DNA from: Chionoecetes opilio
Lineage: Eukaryota > Arthropoda > Malacostraca > Decapoda > Majidae
Assembly: GCA_016584305.1 (NCBI GenBank)
Contig: JACEEZ010022536.1
Coordinates: 37,699-101,698, forward strand
Reading direction: 5' to 3'
Length of the DNA: 64,000 bases
Both the position numbers and the translations under genes were made by a program. A model generated the notes under the pieces. The model saw only the letters and a program-made list of their open reading frames with translations, was not told the origin of the DNA and made no database searches. Of this stretch, positions 44,441 to 56,536 are shown piece after piece. Numbering within the stretch: position 1 is the stretch's first letter; each line of letters starts with the position of its first letter.

Positions 44441-45213
44441 AATTACAGTAAACTCTACCTAGAATAAAATAATGAGAGCAAAGCGAAATAGTGCATGCAC
44501 ATTTTTATGTCTCACTTTTTTATTCAACACTTTGTTATTCCTGTAATTTTGCTTGCATTGAATTTTCATTCACTCTCTCGGTGTCAGCACACTTTTTCTA
44601 TTATGATGGTAATGCAACGCCCTAATGCAAAAATAAGTAGGTGGTCAAACATTGCAATGAACATCAAACTTGTGAAGGAGTGTCGCTTCCCCCGCCATGG
44701 CGTGAAGCACGCAGTCTGGACGCTCAGGTGGGCCTTCAATACAGCCACCTGCCTCGTGCCTCTCTGCATGAGGCACAGTGTGGACGGGGCTTAACAAGTA
44801 AAAATAAACATGCATGAGTAACATTATTAATTCGCATAACAATATTTTTTTTTAAACCAGCCCGTTGTAGACATCTTGCTTTCCTTCCTGTCATCCTTGG
44901 TCTCACTTAACGTTCAGCGACCAGCCTCAACCTAACAACAACCCCTCCCCCCAACACTCAGAGGAGCAGTCATTGAGGCTGAGCTTATCAGTACAGATAA
45001 TGCCTGTTAAGGCTGAAAGTGAAGTAATGCCAAGCAGTGCCTCGATCACCCTACTGCAGGTCACGCCAAGTCGCGTCACTGGCGGTAAGGGAAAAATTTA
45101 TGTGTAATCCTGATAAATCTGTTCATTGTGGGAATATTGAAACATAGCCTTGGTTTCCTTTGATCATTATAAACAGAGATAAAGGTTTACATTGGCCGCG
45201 TGTTACAATACTC
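44441..45213. other. Unassigned spacer
   Basis: No gene recognised. Confidence 0.4.
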
Positions 45214-45392
45214 GGGGCTGGACTGGGGGCGGCACCACGTGTGTACGGAAGTACGTTTCAGGGCGAAGGTTGTGGCAGGGCAGGGCAGGGCAGGGCAGGG
45301 ATGGAGTAGCTGGACTGGGGGCACCACGTGTGTACGGAAGTACGTTTCAGGGCGAAGGTTGTGTGTGGCAGGGCAGGGATGGAGTAGCTGGT
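45214..45392. repeat. ~90-bp tandem duplication with GGGCA repeat
   Basis: CTGGACTGGGGGC...GCACCACGTGTGTACGGAAG, TACGTTTCAGGGCGAAGGTT and GGGATGGAGTAGCTGG occurs twice; copy 1 has four GGGCA units, copy 2 only two. Confidence 0.9.
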
Positions 45393-45582
45393 AGACAGAC
45401 TACCGTAGACTGATCACGGGGCGGCGGGCAGCAGGCGATGTGTGGTGGTGGTGGTGCTTCTGTGCTCTGCCACCACCGGTCCTTGGTTGGAGTTTCTTTA
45501 TCGGTCTCCTTATCCCAGACCACCCCACCATCTGAATAAATATAAAAAAATACGCTCATTTTATCGGGTATTGCTGGTTAAT

Positions 45583-45923
45583 TACACTGGGTAACAAAAA
45601 CATATGTTTTGAAAATCGTCCAGGGTTTTCCAGCTGAATTAGACTAATTTTGATGCTCTGAGTCCGAAAATGACCTTGGTTTTGCTCAATCAGGTCAGGT
45701 TTTTTTGCTACAGAAATTTAAAAAAAATCGATTTTTCGTAAAAAAAAAAATTCTGCGGATCATCAGCTGAGAAACCCCTGATGATTTTTTCCGTTTTCCT
45801 CAAGAAATAAAAGTCAGCGTATCCAAATTCATTCAGTTTTTATTTAGTCCATCAAATTTGATAAGCATAATTATCATAATATTAGTATAAGAATGAGCGT
45901 TACGTGACACAAAAGTTCAGAGT
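45583..45923 (-). mobile_element. Candidate 3' terminus and UTR of the 'FHQD'-family element
   Basis: Downstream of the stop codon on the minus strand, 340 bp of A/T-rich UTR ends in the reverse complement of ATTACACTGGGTAACAAAAA. The matching motif at 8673, on the other side of its gene, supports a terminal inverted repeat. Confidence 0.45.
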
Positions 45924-46870
45924 TCACGGCATAAATCGGCGTTTCTTCGATTCCCGTGTGTGAGCAGCTGCTGGGTTGTCTCTCTTCAGCGACCAGCAGT
46001 AGTCCGCCATCATGACTGCGTCCCACCTCCCCTGGTACCTCTCCTCCATTTGGCGCATGTCCTGATGGAACCTTTCTCCCTGCTCGTCGCTCATCGCCCA
46101 AGGTTTTCAGGAAACTTCTCCATGTGTGAGAACAGAAGTGCATCTTAATACTCATCAAACACCCGAGTTTTTGGAAGGCCTCTATCATGCTGCTGACGAG
46201 TCTGCGTGGTTTGCTGCCTTCGTGTTCCCCAGGAAGTTGTTCCACCACCTGCACAAACGATTTCCACGCGGCGCACTCTAGCGTGTTCATGGAGTTTTGG
46301 AACTCTGTGTCCTTTATGAGCTGCCGTATCTGTGGGCCATCGAAAATGCCGGCCTTCAGCTTCTCAATGGTCAGTCCAGGAAAGGCTCGGCACAGGTAGT
46401 TGAAGCACCTCCCATCCTTGTCCGAGGCGCGCGTGAACTGTTTCATAACCCAAGCTTCAAGTGTAGCGGTGGGATCAATATCTTCTCCCGGCAACAAGAG
46501 GTTCGTTTATGATGTTTCTCGCCCCAGGTACTACTGCTCTCGCGCCGGCCACTCTTTCTTTACATAGTGCTGGGCTCTGTCTCGACTGTCCCACATGCAT
46601 AAAAAGCATGGGTACTTCGTGAACCCGGACTGCTGACCAAGTAGAAATTTTCACCATCTTAAAGGGTCGACGCGGGATGCCCCATTGGGCTGCTCATTTT
46701 TGGATTTTGTCGGGGCCACGTATTTCACTGCTTCATATTTCTTTTGAGAGTTGTGGAGTGCCAAGAGGGTTTAGGCAAAATGGTTCCCGTTGTGGGGGAA
46801 AGCAAAAACATTTCAAAGAGCGTTACAGTTTGTCAATGAAGAGTCGCCAATCCCTGGGTTTCCGTTGAGG
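45924..46870 (-). pseudogene. Uncharacterised multi-copy transposase-like protein ('FHQD' family), copy B
   Basis: Minus strand, in order: WRLFID and SLK...FPHNGN (46855-46780, frameshifted); KYPCFLCMWDSRDRAQHY and VKKEWPARE (46616-46545); RNIINEPLV (46530); ILIPPLHLKLGL (46475-46440); MKQFTRASDKDGRCFNYLCR, AFPGLTIEKLKAGIFDGPQI, NTLECAAWKSFVQVVEQLPG, MIEAFQKLGCLMSIKMHF (46435-46130, intact); MEKFPENLG; MSDEQGERFHQDMRQMEERY, QGRWDAVMMADYCWSLKRDN and AAAHTRESKKRRFMP-stop (46095-45924). At least five one-base shifts split it. Copy A at 9614-10866 shows the same block order. F-L-C-x-W-D-S-R is a C-x2-C-type motif beside a GDLKV-type acidic block; with F-I-D and GERFHQD this suggests an RNase H-fold transposase (inference). 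Function undescribed. Confidence 0.85.
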
Positions 46871-47540
46871 GGCCGTTTTTTAAACAAAAAGGGAACGGCG
46901 ACATTCGGAAATAAAACGAGGTTTTCCTCCTGGCAGAAGTCCCCCAGGGTGGGCCCTAAACCCCCTTTCCCTTACAAAAGAAAGTGAACGCCCCGCCCCT
47001 TGGGCCAAGTAGATTTTTCTTTTTGATCATGGAGGAAAAACCGTTTCGGGGGAAGCCCTTCGACAAGTGAGATCCCAAACCCAAAATCAAAGCCACTTTG
47101 TAAAAAAAGGGGCTGGGGGACACCTTGTGTTTCCCTATTTCCTTCTTCTGTAATCCTCGCTCGTCTGTACGGGTGGCCTCGTGGGTCGCTGTTCGGGAAG
47201 CTCTGGGAACCCCTGGTACAGGAATTTCTTCGCAGTGAGCCGTGGACGGCGGGCAGTGGAAGGTCGGGGTAGGGAGGCTGGCCGATTCTTCCGGTTGATG
47301 CCATTAGAAATTGGGATGGCGCAGAAGTAAAAAATCCGATGCATGGTCAAACGGCCCCCCTCCAAACCATCGGAACCCCAAAACTTCAGTGAAGTTTTCG
47401 CGCCCTTCGTCCACCGCCGGAGGATTCCCCCAAAGGGTTTTGCACACCCGGTGGCGGCCCCCGGAAATTTATCTTGGTCCCCCCCGTTTTGCTTTAAATA
47501 ACCCCCGTGGGCGCGCTTCAAAAAACCCTTTTATTTTTTT
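46871..47540 (-). other. Possible 5' part of copy B, heavily degraded
   Basis: By position this should carry the N-terminal third of the FHQD protein. Isolated stretches on the minus strand (for example around 47100-46990) have compatible composition, but I cannot match them with confidence. Homopolymer inflation is severe. Confidence 0.3.
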
Positions 47541-48789
47541 CCCTTTTCCCCTGACGCGTGTTTTTCCCCGCGATTGTAGCAAAAAGGGTCAGGATTTTTC
47601 CTGCATGACCTTTCGGGGGCCGAAGCCATACAATAAACTAAAAGAAAAAAAAAAAGTTTCCCCAGCTGAGTGTCAGCCCAATAAAATTTTAAATTTTTTA
47701 AAATTTTTAGAAATTTAAATGGAGAAATGGGGACGGGTTTTGATTGGGTTCTAATTGGGGGAAATTTCCCTTTATTCGGTTGTGCATTGTAATTCGATAT
47801 ATTCTTAAAAGAAAAAATGATTAAACTAAAAAAAAAAAAACCCCCCCTTTGAAAATTAGCTAGGGGTTAGCTCGTCGGGTGGGCCCTTGGCTGTATCTAA
47901 AAAAAGTTGACCTTTAAATAGAGCAAAATAAATGTGATATTGGGGACTCAAAACCCTAAATTAGTCAAAACCCAACGGAAAAACCCCTAAACAATTTTTT
48001 TTGGCTTTTACCCGGGTTTATTTTCCGGGGGGTTCACTGTATCCTGGGGGAACCAGTTTTAAAGTGTAAGGATTAACGGGGGGGAATTAATGGGGAAAAG
48101 GGAAACACCCAAACTGTCAAGGGGGCGGGTTAATCCCCCTTTTTTCTTAAAACTTCCCTATTAGCCTTTATTACTCAGCTCAGGTCAAACGGTTTACTCC
48201 CAGTAAAACTACCATGAATATAATGAACGCGAAATCCCCACTCTTTTAACTTATTGACAGGGTCGAACGGTCGGGATAGGGGGACTTTAAGGCCCGCTAC
48301 CCCCTGAAAATTTTCCTTGCCTCGGATCACCCTGCCTTCTCGAAAGGAATCTCAGGGGTTCGTTTTTGCTCGTTGTGGTTCAGCCAGCGCCACCGAATAA
48401 ACCCGCAAAAAGAATTGAAGTTACCCACCCCTTTAAAAAACCATCACCCCCATCATATGTAAAAACTTAACCCATTCTTTTCACTATTACGCTAAAACAC
48501 TTCCCTCCCTGATATACAAAATAACAAAAGGGACACTTTCCAAAAAACATTTCAAAAAAAATTATTCAGTAAATCTGAACAAAGGATTATCAAAAAATAT
48601 TCAGTGTGTGTTGTGTGTTGTGTGGTGTGTGGGTGGGTTTGTGTGTGTGTCAGTGTGGTTTATGTGTGGGGGTGTGTGTGTGTGTGTGGTGTGGGGTTGT
48701 GTGGGGTGTGAATGGGGTCTTCATGAAATGGGTTTTTGCGTATTCCCCTCGGCTCGCAGCCCCCTCCCTCACAGTCATAAAAATATAAG
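47541..48789. other. Unassigned low-quality stretch with a GT-rich patch
   Basis: (GT)n-like tract at 48603-48712. No gene recognised. Many runs of four or more identical bases. Confidence 0.4.
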
Positions 48790-49500
48790 GAATTTATAGG
48801 GGCCGAGAGACCTACACGGGGATTTTTATTTAAATTTCCCTACCAACAATTTCCCAACCCCCAATTATAAAAAATTTCATTCAAAAAAAAGGCTAAAAAA
48901 TTGTCTACCCCTTCTTTAAAAAAACTCCCTTTTGCCCTCCGCCAAAAACTCCCCGTGACTGAGCCCCTTCCCAAATTTAATTTAAATCACCCATTTTTTA
49001 AACCCAAATTTTTTTCCCATTTTTTTTTTTTTAAATTTTTCCAATTTAAATCCGTTACTTTTTCCCTCCCCCTTATTACTATCCATAAAAAATTTTTCCT
49101 ACATCTACATCATCTCCATTTTATTGTACCCCTTTTTATCCACTTAAATATTTTCATCAGATCACCCCACTCCCTTCATCTCTCGAGCTGGGTGAAAATT
49201 TAATAGCTTCAATCTTTTCTCAAAAACTAAATTTACGCCCCCATGTATCTTTTTGGTCATCTTTCTCTGTACTGATTAAAAACAAGGCTAACCCTCCTTT
49301 TAATATGGAAAACCAAAAACAAAACCGCTTAGTCTAGGTGGGGGCCAAAACTAGAGCCAGATAAATTTTTTTAGAAAAACCTCGCCTTTTTATTTTTAAC
49401 ATTTCCGGAAATTAATCCAAACCCTTTCTATTAGCTGGGATTTCTAGCCTCAATACATTTTTTCCCTTTGGGACGGAGACCTGAGTTTACCCGAAACCCC
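48790..49500 (-). pseudogene. CR1-like LINE ORF2 3' part, copy 5 (noisy)
   Basis: Base-level similarity to the copy at 41640-42655 is clear: GGCCGAGAGACCTACACG, GCTTCAATCTTTTCTC, TTTTTGGTCATCTTTCTCTG, ACAAGGCTAACCCTCC, CCGCTTAGTCTAGGTG, ACTAGAGCCAGATAAA, TCTATTAGCTG and TTTCTAGCCTCAATACAT. Differences are mostly short alternating bases turned into homopolymers, so no frame survives. Confidence 0.8.
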
Positions 49501-50305
49501 CCGAACCCCTTCTCCCCTTTCCCTGACTCTGAAACATCTTCATCATCTTCCTGTAACAATAAAAAACCCAAAATGTAAATATATGAGGCAAAACCTTAAA
49601 TGTGGTTATCATCATTACTCTCAAACAGGGGTTTTTTGTTAATGCCCTCCCAAAAAAAATAATTGAAGGTTTTACCTGATCAATAAAAATTTAATTTTAA
49701 ATTTTTTTTGTTGTTTAAAATGAAATTTTGGGAAAATCAAATTGTAATCATATTTTCCCAAAAAATCGTTTGTCTAATCCGATTCCATGTCGTTCGCATT
49801 GGCTTTGGGGAAGGTGGCCAAAATTGTTGGTGTCCGTTTTCTCTTGGGGTGAAAATAGGGCCCTTTTAAAGTTTCGGATTTCATTGGATCCAAAGAAAAC
49901 CCAAAAAACATTTTAAAGGGTTACCACCCTTTTGGGAGCCCCTTTAAAGGGGAAAAGGCGCATCATATTTTTTTGGGGGTGTCCCTGTCACTAGGTTTTT
50001 TCCAAAAGGATTACATTTGGAAAACCCAAAACCAGGAGGAAACCCTTTTTGGGCCCTACGAGGGGATCTGCTGAACTAATACTACTAACTTTCAAAATAC
50101 TTTTAAAAAAACATTGGAAAATGGGTACCAAATTCCCCAAAGAGGGTAGGAACATGGAAAATTTTATAGGCCGAATGAAAAGGGTTGAAAAAAACTAACT
50201 ACAAATACCCCACAACCCACAACTAATCGATACGGGGGACTAGATACAATTTTGCCAAAGGGGCAAATTCCCGGGAAAAAAAAAAAAAAAACTTTTTTTT
50301 TTACC
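49501..50305. other. Unassigned low-quality stretch
   Basis: No gene recognised with confidence; possibly the C-terminal end of the family at 50310-51760 lies here. Confidence 0.35.
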
Positions 50306-50309
50306 TGGG

Positions 50310-51760
50310 ATCAAAACCCGACTGGAATGAGTGGTGCATCACTGTAGGCCATCCGAATAAAAGTACCCTTCCTTGTATGGAAATGGGTGAAGACAAACAT
50401 CCTGGCTTTCTTGAAGGGAAACAGAATCATTGTTGGATCTACGATTTAAACATGTTTTTTTAACCGGGGCCATGTCAAAAAAGTCCTTTCTGGGGGCATC
50501 CTCACAACTGGAAAACTGGGAAAAGTTGCACTCTGAAATAATTTTGCAGTAGGGGACTCAAAATCGTAGATTTCTTTCCCCGGGTAAATTTCCTTTCACT
50601 ATTGCCCAAAAACACTGTCGCCCGGTAGGCCCAAAAGTGGGTGGCATGAGGTAGACATGTTTTATGGCTTTTAAAACGCCACTGGCACTTCATGAAGATT
50701 CTAGGGATGATATTTAATTTTTTTTTTTGCCTCCACAGCTTTTCACTAAAACCCCAAAAAAAAAGTTGGAAAGCATTTGGGGTCATAAATCCCTGGAAAA
50801 CCAAATTTTTTGAGACAGCTGGGATTTAAAAGAGCCAAAGCCTACCGTAACCTTCCCTCCCCCCACGAAAATTGTTGTTTTTAAATTTTTTTTATGTTGT
50901 GAAACAAAAGTTATACATCCCCCAAATTGCGGTGGTATAGGCAAAAAACTTGTGGAGAGTTTGGGGAAAGGGAATATCTGCTGTAGGTCTATGCAAATAA
51001 AAACAAAAATTATCAGGGGGTTTTTCTTTCTTTTCCCTTTATTAAAACGCTGTCCCTCTGATGCCTTATCTCCCGTCTGCTTTAACTGGTCGTGTAAGGG
51101 ATTGTTTTGGGGTTTCGGGTTTTTGGCAGATTGATGGAAATGGTCAATTTATCACATGTGCTGCAGGTGTCTGACTTTGGTTTGGGTTTGGGAAAACAAT
51201 GTTAAATTCATTTGTGAATGTCTTCTGGTAAAAAATTTGAGTCACCTTTTTGGGGGGGGGGCTCTGGGTGACCCGGCAGACATCCATTCTTCATAACCCC
51301 TTATATGCTTAGAGATGGGCAAGTTGAACTCCAAGTACCTCCTGTGGGGAATTTTTGGCTCGGCTGAGTGGCCCCGTCCTGTCTGCAGTTTATTGATGTG
51401 ATCCCCTAAAACAAACGCGCTTTATACCAAATAATTTTTTTTGGCAGGTTTATGACGTCCGCGTTGGGGTCCAGCAAAGGAACATGGGGGGAAATTTTTT
51501 TTACCCCATTGCACACATAACTCGTTTCTTTGGGAATCCCGAAAATTTATGTATAGGCTTTTCTACCACTGGAAAAGGTTTTACCCCTGGAAAAAAACAC
51601 GTAGGTAGCAGGAAATCGGGGGATGTGTTCCAGGATTGTCGGGGTCCCTTTCTAGGCCGGGGTCTCTTCACTCTTATCTTGTGAACAAGCTTCTGGATTT
51701 TTAAACAGTTGGGCTTTATTTTTTGGGCCCTTGCCCAGAAAACGGAAAAAATGCCCCTTA
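50310..51760 (-). pseudogene. Uncharacterised multi-copy transposase-like protein ('CGGQN' family), broken
   Basis: Minus-strand blocks in order: EKPIHKFSGFPKKRVMCAM (51570-51500); HINKLQTGRGHS (51400), HRRYLEFNLPISK and EEWMSAGSP (51355-51280); FYQKTFTNEFNIVFPNP (51245-51190); KSDTCSTCDKLTISIN (51178-51131); I-D-L-Q-Q-I-F-P-F-P (50990-50960); S-C-G-G-K-K-K-N (50745-50722, family form D-x-C-G-G-Q-N-K-N); RIFMKCQWRFKS (50700); CLPHATHFWAYRATVFLGNS with ERKFTRG (50650-50570); KIISECNFSQF; FFDMAPV (50490); FKKARMFVFTHF. This layout matches a repeated hypothetical family of arthropods (…NLSFHPPKKDTC.TCD…FDLQK.LPTP…YSDTCGGQN…DFG.IE). The D of F-D-L-Q, the D of S-D-x-C-G-G-Q-N and a later E make a DDE-like set by inference. 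Each block is in a different frame. Confidence 0.65.
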
Positions 51761-52440
51761 TTTCAAAGGGAGGGGCACTTTGGCAAAACAGCCAAACACG
51801 ACAAAGGGGTTCCAATTTGTCTACTTTTTTACCGCCTTTCCCAAATCTTGGGGCAAATCCGGATTCTTTTTCCCGAATTTCTTTGGCTTTAGCTATATTT
51901 CTTTAACCAATTAAGGGTTTTTACACTTTTTTTTTCCCGGGCCCCTCTTTGAGATGTGTTGCCTCCCACTTGCTATATCCCCGTGAAGGGCCCCCCATCG
52001 CTTTGGAAAGTCCCCGGGTGGTTGGGGGTAATTTTCAACGCCCCACTCTGGCTGAAATCCCGGCGCCAACTCAATGCAAACCCTTTTCCCTTTGGATAAA
52101 ACAATAATTAATTTTTCACGCTCAAGTGTCAGCAGCCGTGTTTTTTTATACCTTTTAGATTAAGTAAAAAATTTTATTGTTTGTTTTTTTTCGAATAAAA
52201 AAAAAAAAATAAATTCCCTTTTTAGGGGATTTTTTAAATACTACGGGTTAAATTTTTCCCCCCCTTTTGAGTTCAAGCGACAGTACCTCACGCCGCTCAG
52301 CAGTTGCCCCCTTACCTTATTAACTGTCCCCCCTTTAAAAAAAACTCGTTTTTTTGCAGTTTTTTCCAAAAAACAGGGGTCGGGCAAAACCCTTAACTGC
52401 CCAAATCCAAATTCACCACCCCCAGTCGCCTTTCAAGGTC
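51761..52440. other. Unassigned low-quality stretch
   Basis: Runs of A, T, C and G; no gene recognised. Confidence 0.4.
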
Positions 52441-53002
52441 CGAGAAGAGAGAGAGAGAGAGGGGAGAGGAGAGGGGAGAGAGGGGAGAGAGAGAGAGAAA
52501 AAGAGAGAGAGAGAGAGAGAGGAGAGGAGAAGGGTTTGGGGGGTGGGCGCGGGGTCATCACCTGGGTAAAAGGCACGGGGATGGCAGCGTTGCCCCAAAA
52601 CCCTTTAAAATGGGAAGGTTTGGCAGAGCGGCCTGGCCAGAGGGAGGGAAAACCTGAATAAACAGAATCTCTAGAAAAAATACGTAATTTTTTATATATT
52701 ATTTATTCAATTTTTCTGATAAGACTATGCCGTTTTAATCTAAAGAGGGTACCTGAGAGTAGGAAAAAGATTTTTGACCAGGAAAGGGGGAGGGGAAAAT
52801 GGGAAAAAGGGAAAAAGAGGAAGTCAAGGAAAATAGTAAAATAGAAAATTTTAGGTTCGCTTCTCTCCCTCTCTTCCTCTCTCTCTTCTCTCCCCTCTCC
52901 TCTCTCTCTCTCCCCTCCCCTTTTCTCCCCTCCTCTCTCTCTCTCCCCTCTTCTCTCTCCTCTCTCTCTCTCTCGCCTCCCCCTCTCTTTTCTCTCTCTC
53001 TC
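52441..53002. repeat. (GA)n and (CT)n tracts in opposite orientation
   Basis: GA-rich 52441-52532 and CT-rich 52860-53002, separated by ~330 bp; as inverted copies they could pair. Confidence 0.9.
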
Positions 53003-53747
53003 ATGAGGAAAAAAAGCAGGGGGGCACAGAAAAGGAGTTTCGACCTTGCAAACTGCTTCCTTCCTAGGTATTTTTTTTAACTACTTTGTCCCAAAAATAA
53101 TGGCGTAATTACCAACAAATTTCTTACGATTAAAGGGGGGTAAAAAAAGTTACTTAGAAAAAATAGTATAAAAAGAATTAAAATGCTTCATAAACATTGG
53201 GGTTTTCCAAAAAGAATGAAGTAAACACCCCAAAAATGTTGACATTGCAGGACGACATTTTTGGGGCCCGGGGTGGCACGCCTGGATGGGATCCTTAAAC
53301 CATTTTCCCCTCAAATGTAATTTTTAAAACTGCCCAAGAATAAAACATCATGTGTGTAATAAACTTTGGATAAAGGAAGTGTATACTAATGTTTTGTGTT
53401 AAAACTAACCCTATGTATGGACGAATACACATACAAAAGAACATTTATCTGATAGTTAACAAATGAGACGAAGATGGCAACAGTATGGCTGACGACATAG
53501 GCTACACTACTATGATCTATGGCTGTTAGCTGCAATAGTCCTACAGCTAGCCTCAATTATTGTTGCTTCTAGGATAGAGGGAACAATTGTGGAATTGATA
53601 GCACTTGTAACTCCATTTCGGGGTGGTTGGCGCTTGGCCCCTTGTCGCAGGCAGCCACTCATATGATGTGGGTAATGATATAATTATCGGCGATCTAAGT
53701 CTGTAGCATGATAGCAATGCGAAGACTGTGTCGGAGGAGAAGACTAG
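53003..53747. other. Left flank of the LTR element
   Basis: No gene recognised. 53628-53654 carries the 27-mer TGGCGCTTGGCCCCTTGTCG-CAGGCAG shared with 42649-42673 (inverted). Confidence 0.45.
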
Positions 53748-54310
53748 TGTACCGGGTACGTGGTACATAACTTGAATATGATGAGTAGAGGCAGGGCAGG
53801 AACATGAGATGAGATGCTGGTGGCGGGCGTGTTGGTAGCGTCGTTGTGGTAGCCGTGGCACGAGCGGTTTAGGCTCAGAGGAGTGGTGTGGTCAACACGT
53901 GTTCTGAGGTCTGTGTATGTCTACCGAGTGTCTCTTATGCGTGCATGGGTATGAGGAATAATTACCAACTTGTAGACAGAAGATGAATATATTGCTCAGC
54001 AGAAGTGGAGTACAGGAACAATGGAATATGTTGGGGCGGGCGGCACAACGTGGCCGCCCCGACGAGACGAGCGCAGAATATGTGTGTGACCTCTGAGGGC
54101 CGTGAGTAGTGGGGTTGAGTGTGAGTGAGTGAGTGAGTCTCGGGCAGACGCGGTCTACCCTATTTATAGACAGGTCAAGGAGCGCGGAGAAAAGACACCT
54201 GGCTAATGGGGGCGGGAACTAGGAAAATACCTCCTGACAGCTGCCTAGTCGGCGTAGGTCAAAGAAGGTGCTAAGACAGTAATTGGAGAAATTGGAGAGA
54301 GTACAGTACA

Positions 54311-56536
54311 TTACCCCCCCGTCGAAAGAATACGTGGCCTCACGTATTATAGGAATATAAAGATAAGAACATAACATAGGAGATATATAAGGAACGTAAG
54401 GGGTAAAAATGAAGCTAAATGGCAACACCAAAAATTGATTGAAATAAACCTATGCCCAAAAAATGACGCTAAGGAGAAAAATTGAAAATGAATCACTCAA
54501 AAAAATACAAGTATGGAAAATACTACACCAAGAAACGTGAGAAAATCCCACAAAATAATGGGAAAAAACTGTACCAAATGGAAATATGAGAAAACCCCAC
54601 AAAATAAGGGGATAAACTGTCCCAAAATGAGAAAATATGAGAAAATCCCAAAAATAGGGAAAATATAAAATCACACTAAAGCATAATATGTCAATAGCCG
54701 ACCACTCAAAAAAATGAGGGAATAAATCACACCTAAGTAGACTATATGTTAGTAAACACTGACCCACTATCCATGGAGGCAGGGACTGAAATAAGCTGCA
54801 CCAGAATACGTTAACCCACGCAAGCAAGCACACTGACAAGACGGGGACATAAAATAACCTGATCAAGAATTACCTACTAATTAACTACTCAAGCACAAGC
54901 AAGACGTAGACTAAAATATGCTGAAACAACTAAGTTAACCACGTTACCAGCCGGGGACAAAGAAACGCAAAAATTACATCATTGGTCATGAGAAACCGTA
55001 TACATTTCACAAAAATTAAACATTTTACTCTATTGTCAAAGGACGCGCTGTAACTGAACACAAGCAAACAGCAACAAAAGATAGCCATAAAGTTATTCTA
55101 TCCTACATCCCAGCCGAAACCCCCAGGATTAGCCAACGTAAGAGAAAATGGTCGTGACAAACATTATACAATTCAAAGTGAAAATTATAACTAAGATCCC
55201 CTGATCTAAAAGTCTTAAAAGTATACACTAAGTAGAAAATTATGACCAAAAATTAACGTACTTAAATTGGGTATCAACTTTTCAACACAGAATAAAATGA
55301 GGATTTTTACTCCTTGTCCAAACGCGCTGAAACTAACACAGGCAACCAACCAGTAAGGAAATAGAGTCTGCAGTTTTTTATAACAAACCACTGAAAACAC
55401 TGACAAGCCAACGAAGGAGAGAAGAGTTGAGGAATGGGCGGGGGGCGTGGGCGTAAGCCACGAAGCAGGCCGCGGAAGGCGGACACGATGCCACTGTAGA
55501 CTCGCCGATGAAAAGGCGGCAAGCTGGGCCGCGGGCGTGGGACAACAAGCCACAGGAGGGGGTGTGTGGGCGCGCTGGCGAGTGGGCGCGCAGAAATGGG
55601 TGGCGTGGGCGCGCGGAGGGATGAGGGTGGGCGGCGAGCAGGCGCGCCGGTGAGATGAGGCGGGCGGGTGGAGATGGGTGGGGGGGGGAGGCGAGGCGTT
55701 AAGCCGGCTGACCTGACTAGCAGGCAGCAGGTGTGGCCAGGGGGAAGGGGTGCGGAACGGTGAACACGTGTGGACACCGAATATCCTAACCTCAGCCCAA
55801 GGGTGTAGCAAAGGGGACACGCAGGTCAAAAATTTTAAACCCAAAAATGAACAAGCAGGTAAAGAAAATGACAAAATAGTTGCACCCAAACATAGTCACA
55901 GAAAAATGCACTCGAATGAGAAAAATAGCCCAAAATCTAGCAACACTGTGCTGAGATGAAAAATGAACCAGAAATTGTGTCAAATAAAGTCAAAATCTAG
56001 GGCACACACATATCACATATCGCATATCGCAAAGCACAGGAGACATTGAGTCACGTTTCCAAGTGACAAGAAAAATAATAACACACGCAAAATATGAAGT
56101 CACAATTGTCGTGACGAGAAAATAATATAACACTTGCTGAGACTCACGGTAGCAGGGAAGAAGCATGAACACTCACGATGGGCGCCACGAGTTACGGGCG
56201 TGGAAGATGAGCACGTGCGAGGGGCACGGGCGTGGAGAGAACCACACACACTCAGAGCGGGGGTGTGGATGCGGGCGGGGGGCCCCAAGCTGTGCGAAGG
56301 TCGCACATGACATACCAGACATCAGGGGCGTCGACAGGGGCGCGCAGAACATCAGGGACACGGGGAGGAGGAGGGAAGATCGTAGAGACATCGTAGAGAC
56401 ATCGTAGCGAGGGAGAACATCAGGACATCATGGGACATCAGGACATCAATATTGAGCAACAAAGTGGCATGGTGACGCACATACCCACACAAAAGAGACA
56501 CAGACAAAGAGACCAAACACCAAACTGTCACTAATC
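54311..56536 (-). other. Internal region of the LTR element, no recognisable gag-pol
   Basis: 54420-54720 has GAGAAAATCCCACAAAATA-type repeats. 55430-55760 is GC-rich with GGCGCGC/GTGGGCGCG repeats; the proline-rich minus-strand frames (for example 55215-55889) match nothing I know. Some internal DNA resembles other non-autonomous elements only in lacking coding sequence. Confidence 0.6.

Noticed and set aside
51484..51815. piggyBac transposase C-terminus
   Set aside because: Cys-like residues looked suggestive, but the downstream blocks (K-S-D-T-C-S-T-C-D and C-G-G-x3-N) fit the CGGQN family and not piggyBac.
55215..55889. Gag-like or proline-rich gene inside the LTR element
   Set aside because: No CCHC knuckle, no matching family; the region is GC-rich with internal repeats and overlapping open frames on the same strand.
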